Assembly (NCBI RefSeq): GCF_020184175.1
Contig: NC_065530.1
Location: 40,339,260 to 40,403,259 of the forward strand
Length of the DNA: 64,000 bases
Reading direction: 5' to 3'
Origin: Aphis gossypii
Taxonomy: Eukaryota; Arthropoda; Insecta; Hemiptera; Aphididae
The position numbers and the translations under genes were made by a program. The notes beneath the pieces were generated by a model. The model ran no database searches. It was given only the letters and a program-made list of their open reading frames with translations, and was not told the DNA's origin. Below are positions 52,769 through 64,000 of the stretch, one piece after another. Positions within the stretch are counted from its first letter, which is position 1, and each line of letters begins with the position of its first letter.

Positions 52769-53559
52769 CTGCAGTATATAACATAAATGTGTGATTCGCC
52801 TAGCATACTCATTTCCGTTTTTTTTTTTAATTTATAAGAATTCTGATTTTTTAATACCTTATTTTCAAATTATTGACATTTTTTTGTACTATATACTCAA
52901 GTCTTAAAGAGTGTTATGTGATGTGAATCTCCTTTTTCCTGTAAATTAGTGGATATATATTTTTAGTAGTTTTTCAGTTATTAAAATATATTATTTTAAG
53001 CAAAGGATAATAGTATGTAATTCTTAAAAATTGTTGAATTAAAATATAAAACAAATGTAATATTTGATTTAGTGTTGTAATTATTTAACTCGTTTTTATA
53101 AATTATAAATTTTAATATTTGATAGATTAATATTAATTACCTACTAATATTGTCAAGTCCTCATATTATCTTCCGAATCTATCATCAATTATCATGGACC
53201 TTTGAACAAAATTATTTAATTAAATAACTCAAAAAGTTTTCGTTCGAATTTTGATATTGATTACTATACGAAATTTCCAAAGAAATATTATCCGCTAAAT
53301 AATTTACAGCTTAAAAGGAGGGTTATTCTCGTTGGAAAAGTAGAAGTTTTTATCTTCACCAGACACTCCTTAATTAGTACAATTGTACGTAAATCTGAAC
53401 AATTTGAAAACGCATACTTAAAAATGCTCGGTGAATCATCCTGTATTATATTATTATAGTCACCACTCACCATATAGAAAATTTACAGTAAACTAATAAT
53501 AATCTAACGACAAATTAGGTCGATTTTGCTAAAATAAAATAATATTGTTAAAGCAACAC

Positions 53560-53935
53560 GAGCGCCGGACAAAATTATAATACAATATACAATGTACCTA
53601 CGTCAGTAAAATATAGGTACAGGTCCTCCTCGTCCACCTGTGCAAATTCTCATATTATGGTCATTACATTGATTCAATTTTTCGTAAGATAACATAATAA
53701 TATTAAATTTAGTTGTTCGATGAGAGTTCCAGCTTTTCCGGTGGAACACCGTAACGGCGTTAAGACGAGGAATGCGAGATGAGGCGATGGAAAAAAAATA
53801 AAACTGCCGACCGGCATTAATTTTCCTGCGTCATCCACCGCACCACTGCCGACGCCGATTGTTGTTTATCGACGTAAACGGATTAACGCCGGTCGAGTTC
53901 TTATGATATACATGGTACTCGTACTGTGATGAAAA
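53560..53935. other. G+C-balanced, CpG-containing island, no gene recognised
   Basis: Several runs (GCACGAGCGCCGGAC; TTTTCCGGTGGAACACCG; CACCGCACCACTGCCGACGC) contrast with the AT-rich flanks. Both strands lack an ORF longer than about 60 codons and I see no splice-donor consensus comparable to the other blocks. A regulatory element is possible. Confidence 0.25.
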
Positions 53936-55599
53936 CACTATAGGGTACAATTATTTATTATTATTACTATTACTATTATTATTATTATTATGAGCGCTCA
54001 ACGGCTTTAATATTATAATTTATAATGTGTACGCGTATAATATAATAATATATAGGTAGGTGTGTTATTGTCAAACGACTAAATTTTATGGTTAGCGCGA
54101 CAATTTTTTTTTTTCATAAGAATATCCTGTTTTATCATTTTCAGTGAACACAATAAAAAAAAACTTATCGTCCGGTTGTTTATGATAAAGAAAAACGTAC
54201 CCATAATAATAATAATAAAACGGAGAAAATATAAAAAAAAATTTAATCGCTAAATATATTAATGATATTGTATACTAGGTCAAAAAACGATTTTGATTTT
54301 ATTCTATTGAAATTTTAATTTTGAAAAGCTTACAACTATAATAAATACTAGCTGTTTTAGAAAAAATTGTTCTAGGTACCGTAAAAGTTGGTCGTAAACG
54401 GACTTATATAAAGTGATTCTTGTAATAGTAATAACATTTTTGATATATATATTTTTTTTCATAATTTGAAGTTTAATAAAACAAAATATTTTTAAATTTT
54501 AAAATAAATTGTCTCTTTTATTATTATAATTCATAAAGTTTTTAATTTGCTTAATATAATTTTTAATCTTATATTTCAAAGTAGAATACTTTTCTGAGAA
54601 TTTAAATAAAAATCTAATTTCGAACTATTATTTATATTTATGTGTATCTTTATTGCAGTTATAAATATTTTAGAGTTAAGTTGAACTGAGTGGTAAAGCA
54701 CGAGCTACTTAACAAAATATTCAACCAGTATTTCGCTCTTTACAACTATTATAAGTTTAAATAATAATTATTAACTCATATTTTAAAACTATAATTAACT
54801 ATAAATGTTCAATATAATATGAGGTACTTATTTACAATAAATAAGTTTATGCAAATGTTTTTAACAATAATCTGCTTTGGAATATGAAATTAAAAAAAAA
54901 TAGATAATGCTATAAAAAAAAAAGGTTTCAAGAAATATGCATAACAATAAAAATAGTAAATACATTGTTTTTTAAAAATTATTTGTTTTGTAATGACTTC
55001 AGAGCATAAAACAAAAAAAAAAAAAATCCAAAAGCTTTGATATATTTCGAGAAATAGAGCTATGTTCACCATTAAAAGATTCGCCTTGGTTATTAAATAT
55101 AAAGTATTCATTTCCAATTGTACGCTAATAAATAAAACAATTTTCACATTGTTCATTGATATTTTTTCATATACCGATGACGTTGCATAAATTCAGACCA
55201 ACAATTATTTCAATAGGTAGGTACCTAATAAAACCAAGAGAATAAAAATAAAACTGTTCAAAGTTGTGCTCGAAAGTTGTAATTTATAATGATTTGAATA
55301 TACAGCTGACGCAATATATATACTACCTAACATTACCACAATTTTCAGAATAGTTTTAAATGATTTAATGTTATACGAGTTGTATTATTTTTGACGGATC
55401 TCAAAAGTTTAATAAAACTAGAAAATTGAATTATTTATTCCAAAATTGGTGGTGATAAATAATACTTTAGTTCAATAAATTAAAATATTTAGAAGAACAT
55501 TAGATTAAAAAGATAGTATAAAATTTAGTTATTCAATCACACCCATCAACGGGTTCATTAGTAAAATAATAAACGGGTACGTAAAATGTAGATAAATTG

Positions 55600-56430
55600 A
55601 TAATTACTTTTGAAAATGTTGGTCAATGCTAGTTTCTTTAATTTTCGACTTACGTTATTATACGACATAAATACAGTTCTATGGGCTAAAGTAGTTTGCT
55701 TGAATGTAAAAGGGCGTTGATATTATATTTGCATGAAAAAAAATTGAAAATGAGTTAATTTTAATTGGAAAAACTTAAATTATGGTTTATTAGTATAATT
55801 AGACTTTTTAGGAAAAATGAGTCACATTAGAATTTTTAGATTTATGTGAAAATGTAAAAATTAGACTTGGTTTGATGGTTTACGGCGTCGGCGTACTTAA
55901 TAATCAACAAACAAAATTTCAATAAAGTAAATTTTAAGTACTCATACAATAGATTATTTTTTTAGAATTAAAGTATGCAGATCTTACTCGTTGATTGTTG
56001 ATTTCTTTGATTTTCAATTCACGTTAAATTTATTATACGATTTAAGAACTGTTCAATGGACTAAGATAGTTTGATAGTTTGCTGAAATGTAAAAAGACGT
56101 TTCGTACAATATATTTGCATAAAAAAATAGGAATAAATAAATTTTAATGAGAAAACAATTGGAAAAACTTAAGTTATGGCTCATTAATAAAATTAAACTT
56201 TTTTTTTTTGTTAAAGAAAGAATCACATTATGGTTTTTATACTTATTTTGAAAGTTTTCGGTTACTACGTATTTTATATTCAAAAATTAAAACTTCAATA
56301 AAGTTAATACAATTTTGAACATCAGTTAAATTAATTTTACAATAATTATTCAGGTATAAAGACTTGTTGACATCAGTTTCATTTAATGTTATTTATGTTA
56401 TTTAAAGAATTGAGAGCTGTTTTATGTATA
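55600..56430. repeat. Diverged tandem duplication, two copies of about 340 bp and a partial third
   Basis: Copy 1 (about 55600-55935) and copy 2 (about 55975-56315) share the same ordered landmarks: TTTCTTTAATTTTCGACTTACGT against TTTCTTTGATTTTCAATTCACGT, ATATTTGCAT, AATTGGAAAAACTTAA, TTATGG, TCACATTA and TTCAATAAAGT. From about 56370 a third start is recognisable (TTTCATTTAATG, then AGAGCTGTTTTATG). A 76-codon minus ORF at 56053-56283 lies within copy 2 and is not supported as a gene. Confidence 0.6.
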
Positions 56431-57218
56431 TAATACTTATTGATATGTCATTTGTGGGTTATGGATTTATGATCACTATAATATAACTGGTGCACCGTAT
56501 CGGTAATTAATAAAACGTTTAATACTAAAATATATTTTACGTGACAACATTTTAAAAGGACTGAAAAAAAAAATAGAGCACATATAAGAAATTGACTGAA
56601 AAACACGTATGCGTATTACGATTAAGGATTAAAATGAAAATAAAATGTTATAAGTATTCGAATGTTACGTAAAATATTCAAAAAATATATATACTTGTAA
56701 AAGACTGCGTGATGTTCATGAAAGTTATAATTTTTTTCCCGTGAATCATAAAACAGATTTTTCACTTATACGTGATATATAATATTTCCTTGTAGTTTTA
56801 TTAAAGAAAGTATTCAAATACTGTAGACGGTAAATCCATTTCTCGGTCCTAACCATTGCTGCAGATTTCCAATAATGTAGCATAGGTTATAGGTATACAT
56901 CGTGTGAATCATCTGCAAAGCTAGAATGTTTGGTGAATTGGTTTTTCAATGATATTTTTTATTTTTATAGTATTTTATATTTCATCAACTATTTCTGTGT
57001 GAAAATTGTTTAGGCAATGAAAAAGTTTGACAACAACATAATATAATATTATACACACCTCGAAAATTTCACCTTTTTTGATGATTTATTATGTACAAGA
57101 GATAAGATGTTGTTTTCTAAAAGTTGAAATATGTCTCCGAATTCAAGCTCAGACTATCAGCAAGCTCGTAGCCTGCACGTTGGAGGATTTTCCCTCTTCT
57201 CAGGGATTTCATTGTTAA

Positions 57219-57229
57219 CCCCCCCCCCC
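57219..57229. repeat. C11 homopolymer
   Basis: Eleven C residues follow AACGTT-poor sequence and precede ATGTAGTGAGG. A C run this long is exceptional in a genome this AT-rich. It ends a more balanced stretch (about 57130-57240) that may be a transposon fragment. Confidence 0.85.
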
Positions 57230-58307
57230 ATGTAGTGAGGTAAATGTATTAGGTAGAAATATATTATCTTATTGTAGCTCAAAATCTCAAATACAACCTA
57301 TAAGAAATATCCATATATCGGTACTGACTGATATTTTTAATATGGTTTGAAGAATAAAACACATTTTTAATATATTTTTCATTTACTTATAAACTAAAAG
57401 TATATCGCCACTGGTTTAGTCAATATATTTATTTAAGTCAGATTTATTGCCAAATGAGTAGCAATTACGTCTTATTAATTACATGAAAACGCACGTATAT
57501 TTATGCGATCAAGATAAAATATTAATGTTACGTAATAAATAATAATAAGATAATTCGTATTTAATATAATATTCAAACTTAGTTTGAACAGGCTTTAAAC
57601 CACAGAAGAGTTATAATACTTATAACGAATCGGTTTTCGAACGGAGTGATTTATTGTCGCTTTTAAATTAATTATACAAATAATATTAAAAACACGCTGT
57701 ATTCTACCCAGTTTCTGTGGAGCCCTTTTTTTTTTTAAACAATTTTATTTTACGTTATTGATAATATTCTTATAGCTGCCATAATAAAACGGTGGCACGT
57801 GAACCGTTATTTTATGTCGTGTGGTGTTTGGATAAAATAATTTTGCCAATATGAAGACTCGATAGGTATCGACTACGCCTCAGCAAAAATATAAATCGGA
57901 GTGATGGTTTATTATTTTTATTATTGTTGTATTATTTATCTCGTTGACCGACGGTGAATAAATTAAAATTGAAAATAACTGAAATGGCCACAACGTTTCG
58001 CAGCTTTTTATCTCGATGGACGACGATGCAGTATACATATTATACATAATTATTATATTATACGGTAACATTTTGCTCGATCTCTGGCTAATACGTAGGC
58101 ATAGGTATGACATGACACAGGAATATTTTTTTCTCGTATCATCTAAATTCTAACGCCGTGGGTATTATAGTATGATTATAATATTATGTTTATCGTACTT
58201 GGAACGTATTTTTTTTCAACAACTTTATTGAAGTTTGTTTAATAATTATTATCCGATTTGAAATTTTGGATCAATATAATCCTACTGCACCCGGACGGGA
58301 CCCTGTG

Positions 58308-58372
58308 CCTGATGATGATAATAATAATAATAATAATAATAATATAATAATAATAATAGGTAATAATAATAC
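58308..58372. repeat. AAT microsatellite (imperfect)
   Basis: GATGATGATAATAATAATAA begins a run of about 20 AAT/GAT-type units, interrupted once by AATATAAT and once by GGT. It creates Ile-rich false ORFs on the minus strand. Confidence 0.9.
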
Positions 58373-59689
58373 GAGTCATAAATACCTTAACATTTGTTAT
58401 TAGACATAATCGTTTCGCCATCATCATGATATCACATTATTCGCAATAAATTGTTATAGACTCTCAGCGAACTAGCAAAGTGGGTAATAAGTAATAACTA
58501 ATTATAATAATAACAATAATACATTAGACGGCCACGGAGGCGTCGTTATTATTAATAATAATAATATTTTCATAATTGTATTTAAGGTAAGCATCGTATT
58601 TTTTAATACTTAATTAATAATTATTTTTAAACGACGAATGGAATCAAAATCTAATAGTTTTTGCATTTATTATAAATATATAATATGTAAGGCTCGTATT
58701 TTAAAGCATATTATTAATAAGCAACTAAAAAAGCACACGATTGTTTTAAAAAGGCAAAAATACAAGTATATTTATTTTCAAAAAAAAAAAAAAAAACAAT
58801 ATGATCAAAAATTAATACGAACTAGTTATAAACATGAACAAAAAAATTAAAAAATTAATTTAAATTAAAAAAGAATTAATTACCAAGTATTTCTTTAGAT
58901 TTTTAGTAGTGAAACTGACTCTATATGGAATATTTTTATACATAGAAAACGACTCTCTACATCCACTGAATTGATCGGTACAAACAAGAGGTTTCAAATA
59001 CTACAAAATTAAATTTTGAATTTTGGTTGATATCGATGTATTAGGTATACTGACCGTATAGGTACTGCTTGCTATAATATGTAGATCGATGATCTATATA
59101 TTTAATAAACAAGCCGATAACGAAAACAACAATAATCCAATACCTATAACGCATTCTGGGTTTTTACGTTTCTTATTAATTTAATTTTTTTATTTTTACT
59201 ATACCTAGTTACATGATAAACATATCATAAACATTCTACAGCTGAAAAACGCAAAAAAAAAAAAGTATTTACATAAAAAAAAAAAAAAAAATAAATTGGT
59301 TTATTTAGAATCAAAATGACGTGAACGAATTTATATATAATTTATAATTAGATTTCTATTCCATGAATAAAAAAAGAACCATACCTACGCTTTAAAATCC
59401 GAGCCCTAATAATATGCGTATAAAATATTTTTTTATTTTAGATTTCCAAATATGTATATAGGAAAAATAGAACATTTAAAAACCGAATCTAGTCAAAATA
59501 TTTATGAACACGAATTCGACGAATTACAATTTCATAATATAAATTATATTATACTGTAAGTTTTGGTGTACAAAAAGCGTACTATACTAGCTGATATCCC
59601 TCATATTTCATAAGTATTTCGAGTGATCAAATCTTTGTAATTCGTTTATATGTATATAGATAGATCGCAGTTACAAAATCGTGTATACA

Positions 59690-60190
59690 ATATATGTATG
59701 TGTATACATTGAACTTTTTCTCAGTTCACTCGACATTTGTGTCGACATGACGATAATCTTCACACTGTAACAGCACATCACCGGCGGTGAATCCAAAACT
59801 CGATTCGCGTTGGTGCGGATGAGGTGAAGCACAAAAGGCCTGCACAAAACTTTTATTAGGGGTCTTTCCGAGGATTTATCACTTGAAGGGATTTGTTCCG
59901 TTAATACACCTCCAGCCAAGAGTTGACTTAACGTTTCACGTGATGTAGACTCATATATATGTATATGATGTTCTTTGTGTAATTCTCACTCTTGTCGCCC
60001 GAGGAAATTCTAACGCATAAAATGTAAATACCGCGTGTCGACTTATTCGACCGATCGTCGATCAATGTTCTAATATAAAATGAATCGTGTTTGCGTTCTA
60101 TAGTTAGTTACGTTTCATTCATTTTTTAACAGGACGAAAAACTCTAGAAAAGGTTGACGAGTGCAGGTCAAACAGTAAAAAATGTAATCT
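59690..60190. other. G+C-balanced block with a minus-strand ORF of unknown status
   Basis: The minus strand is open from 59919 to 59671 (82 codons; includes PFVLHLIRTNANRVLDSPP). It has no hydrophobic signal and no domain I can name. The block continues to about 60190 with CGACCGATCGTCGATC. Could be an exon, an old transposon piece or a regulatory region; base composition alone does not decide. Confidence 0.2.
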
Positions 60191-61859
60191 AGATGACTAC
60201 AGTCGATGTCCACACGAATACGCGGTTCTAATAAGAACGGCGTAGTATATTTTTAATTGCCGTTTAAAAACCGCTATCAACATTGATTAAAGATATAAAT
60301 CATTGAAATAAAACTTGGCTCGAGCTCCTTATTTTAGGATCAAACGCTTACTAATATTTTTATGAATAATAATAGTCATCGTAGTATCGTACTTATACGT
60401 CATATTAATGTATTTATAATTCTATCAGTATATTATTATAACTATTTTCATATTTTTAACTACTATATTAAATTACTTTTCATAATACTGTCTGATTCTA
60501 CACAGCGTTGCCCGTAGATTTATCCAGTCTTTAACTCTGTTAAATTTAAACTACATACATTTTTAACACAGTTATTGGGGTGGTTTCCATCAGATATAAA
60601 ATACCTACAGGTTGAAAGCTATATTCGATCGTTATAGCTAATTTATTTTCTTTAACCGATGACAATATATATAAGCTACAATATATAAATGATAATATAA
60701 ACAAACAAAAAAAAATATTCGTTTTTAGTAATTCAATAAATCACTATAATATTTAAAATACAAACTTTTTAACCTTACCAATCTTTTTTTGGTCACAAAT
60801 TGATATAGCGACGAGTACATTTCCTCAAAATATCAAATTAAAATAAGTAAATAGTTTTGGCTCGGCAATATGATGAATCAGACAATACAATCGATTGTCA
60901 CCTATCCTCGAATCCTCGAAATAGTTCTATACATCACTCGGCAATATTATTGTTTACATTTTCTGTGTTTTATTGAATTCAATTAAAATATTATATCAGT
61001 ATATCAATACCTAGTGTGTTTGTAATATTTGAAGAAATGATTTCAGTCACATATTGACGTTTCACTAATTAAAAAACGTATGATATTATCATTGAATAAT
61101 CAGCTATTGTGATGAAAACGTATTACCTTGAATTACATTAAGGGTGATCTGTGGTCATCATACTTACAAGTCCTTCAGTCAATGTATCAAATTCATCAAA
61201 AGCCGTAACACACCTAAATTTTTTTAATAATTTAACATCAGTAACCAGCTGTAGGTATACCTAACCCAAATAATTTTTTTTCAAAAAAATAACTGAATTA
61301 ATCGAAAAAAACGTATCAAAACCGGCGGCAATACGTATTAGCGGATGGGTTTTCAATGCACCATTATATAAACACAATATCATATAACGACGGATAGTGA
61401 GTGGGTCGGCCTTTAAAATAAATCGTTATTGAAAAAAATCCTTTTATCAGGAGAACTAATTATTTAAAAAACGAACAGTACATAAAAATAAAAAATAAAA
61501 TAATAATATTATTATATTTATTAAATATATACAATAGTTATAAGTTAATGAAATATTTTTACTCGGTAGGCGGTAAGTAAAATAATTACTGTTAATGACA
61601 CTGTCGTCATTATTATTATGATTATTATCAAGGCGAGTATTAATTTGTTAAATGGTTAATTTCTTTAAAACTTTTTATCAAAACTAGTTTATAAATTTTA
61701 TAATTAACTTAATAACTTAATTAGATTGATTGTCGTCGGGGTAACTCAGTTTTTTTCTGATAGTCTGAAAAGTTATAGATATAGCATACTTAAAGTTACA
61801 TTCTCTAACGACGCGAACGGTAGTTTTTTTAACAGTGTGTATACTGTATATAATATATG

Positions 61860-62060
61860 AGGTCAACAATCACCCGAGATCGGGATTGGTGCCAGTATAT
61901 AATAAAGCGTAACCTCGCCAGCTTCCACAATAGTGAATTACGTTCACCGCCACGGTCCATTTGTTATGACGCTCACGGAATGGACCACGTCTGATATTCG
62001 CCTGTCGTAAAATGCTAAGTATAACTTAACCTGTAATCTTTGCACCACATCGCGATCATT
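61860..62060. other. G+C-balanced block, no gene recognised
   Basis: CACCCGAGATCGGGATTGG contains the short inverted pair CCCGAGATCGGG. TTCACCGCCACGGTCC and TGACGCTCACGGAATGGACC follow. No ORF or splice pair stands out. Confidence 0.2.
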
Positions 62061-63285
62061 ATCCTTATCCAGAATAAACCCATTTTATTTCATAATGTAC
62101 GTATAATAGTGGCTGCTCTTAGATAGGTATCGTCTACTACATTATATAGCACAATATTGTCAGGATTATTGATTGCGATGCCAACCATAAAATTATTATC
62201 GTCAGGCAATCACATATGGTTGCATACCCTGAACCCAAATCAGGCACTGTTTTGTTTGGACATTAACCTATAGACTTCGATGTTTATTTGTAAAATCAAT
62301 AACGTTCCCTATATGCATATAAGCAGTGAACCATAATGTGTGAAACACCTAATACAATATGTAGAGAATAAGTATAATAATTATTAATAAGACGCCATAA
62401 GTCCTTAATTTGTTTGTTGAAAATTGTCTCGCGAAAAATATGGAAAAATCAGCATAAAAAAAATCCATTAGTTTAAATCTTAATTAAAAACCATATTTTC
62501 ACAACTAAAAGGAGAAATGTATGCTTATGCTGTTGATTTTTTAATGTAGGTATTCTCTTTAGTGGGTTGTATTTTAATCACGCCAACTGAGCCTGACTTA
62601 ATTTTATATTTTTATGGTTGTTCGATCATTTCAGTTAAAATGAAAGTAATTCATATTTAAATGAAATAAATAATAAAAGCGATTTCAAAATTATTTAATT
62701 TTCTGTGGTATATATAAATACAAAAACTACGTAGTGTTAAGATAATGACTATGATAATTGAAAAGAGGAAGATCGTTAAAGAGATATAATACTTACGTTG
62801 GTTTTATTAATGTTATTTTGTATTCCACTCAAAAATCAAACGAAATTAAGTTAAATTGTCACTTATACTTATATGTGGCCCACTGGTACATGTATAAAAA
62901 ATGATGAAAACAGCTCTATTTATAAACTTAAATTGCCAAAATTAAGCCAGCCATTGTTTTTTATCATCACTCTAAATCAGAAAATTAATTTTTAATCAGG
63001 TTGCTTATTGAAATCAGTTGTGTACCTATATCTTATTTAAAATAATATGTAATAATAAAAAGGTAAATTATAATATTGTAGGTAGGTACTAACCAATATA
63101 GGTACTCCATGAAGTGGCATGTGAAATAGTTAAGAGGGTCCTTTATAAGTAATGGTTAACTTCGAGTCAAAAGGCGACCACTGCAGTGATGACACTTCTC
63201 GTTACCGACCGATGCTGTAGAAACCACGTATATACTTGTATTATATACAATTGTCAAATTACTTTATTCTCGTCGTGATTTTCGT

Positions 63286-63311
63286 TCTTTTTTTGTTGTT
63301 GTTGTTGTTGA
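63286..63311. repeat. GTT/TTG trinucleotide run
   Basis: TTTTTGTTGTTGTTGTTGTT with about six units. It lies in a 63236-63496 open frame that reads as low-complexity Leu/Ser and is not supported as a gene. Confidence 0.8.
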
Positions 63312-64000
63312 GCACCTATATAATGTGTGTACCACCGCACAAGACTAACGACGGACTTCGAGGACGAGAAGGAATAGGAAAAAAACCCACTCATCGTTCA
63401 CATTCACGAAAAAAAATGTATTTCAGCAGCAAAAAAAAAAATATATATATATATATCATGATAATATATTATAGTATAGAGGCAGACAATTGGTAAATGA
63501 CATATAATATTATAATATATTATATACCACCTACGTACATACAAATAATATATTATAATTATTGTTCATATAGCTGACACTTAAACGTAACACATATTTA
63601 AATATAATAGTTAATTATTAAAATATAATGTTTATATATATATAAATATTATTTTTATTGTTATAGTATTAAAGATAGAATATAATATGTTATTTACAAG
63701 TGCGCGTTCGTACGGGGAAAAAACGTCGTCCGCGCGAAAAAAATAATAAAACTTTGAGAGTCTATTGTAGTAACACGTACCGACATGATATTATACGGAA
63801 GGTATAGTTAATAAAGAATATTATTATTGTAAAGTCAAATGAAAATCGCAAAAGACTTCTGCGTTACACTCACACGCTGGACGCGATTTACGAAAAACAA
63901 TATAGAAACGTTTCGTCGATTACCTGCAGTGATTTTATTCGAAACGTTTTGAAAACGTTGTAACAGCGGTGAAACAATAACAACACGATGTGCACTATGA

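Larger units (their letters stand above)
50226..55599. other. Intergenic DNA
   Basis: AT-rich apart from the 53.56-53.94 kb island and the 18-bp palindrome. Frames at 51510-51725, 52572-52757, 53288-53473 and 54890-55156 look like chance or low-complexity frames. Confidence 0.55.
60191..64000. other. Intergenic DNA to the right edge
   Basis: AT-rich, with the 61.86-62.06 kb block, the GTT run and a CpG-richer terminus (63700-63740: GTGCGCGTTCGTACGGGG, CGTCGTCCGCGCG). The terminus may approach a promoter lying outside the window. Confidence 0.5.

Noticed and set aside
58239..58427. 62-codon minus-strand frame with poly-Ile
   Set aside because: Product of the AAT microsatellite.
1..64000. CRISPR array, bacterial operon, viral genome or tRNA cluster
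   Set aside because: No regularly spaced direct repeats of 25-40 bp, no ribosome-binding-site-led gene runs and no cloverleaf with A/B boxes was recognised. By-eye inspection cannot exclude a single tRNA.

Overview
The window is AT-rich insect nuclear DNA, most consistent with an aphid. The evidence is one multi-exon gene with GT-AG introns, many homopolymer and AT tracts, a strong recurrence of the words TAGGTA/TACCTA, and decayed eukaryotic transposons. The species assignment is inference; no diagnostic locus is present. There are no bacterial operons, CRISPR arrays or recognisable rRNA or tRNA genes.

The one gene read with confidence runs on the plus strand from 16086 to 31508. Thirteen exons join in frame with correct phase at all twelve introns and give a 736-residue protein. 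It is a 'nose resistant to fluoxetine' (NRF-6)-like membrane acyltransferase: signal peptide, cysteine-bearing extracellular NRF domain, then a multi-pass acyltransferase-3 domain. Its first intron (5.65 kb) holds a decayed Jockey/CR1-type LINE fragment.

Left flank (1-16 kb): a possible minus-strand 5' exon near 1.02-1.1 kb that would belong to a gene off the left edge. A transposon cluster at 6.2-8.9 kb holds a hairpin, an LTR-like block with a TATA+initiator promoter and poly(A) signal, a long fold-back element and a non-autonomous Helitron. A second fold-back MITE lies at 12.6-13.2 kb. The rest is AT-rich intergenic sequence.

Right flank (31.5-64 kb): no protein gene could be assembled. 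It holds several blocks of more balanced base composition, some ending in good splice donors (about 38.7-39.07, 45.3-45.49 and 49.45-49.98 kb), which may be 5' exons or regulatory islands of a gene beyond the right edge. It also holds a diverged tandem repeat at 55.6-56.4 kb, a (TG)15 microsatellite, an AAT microsatellite and short perfect palindromes. I found no convincing new multi-gene system. The most useful points are the full gene model, the nested transposon cluster, and the candidate exons and islands.
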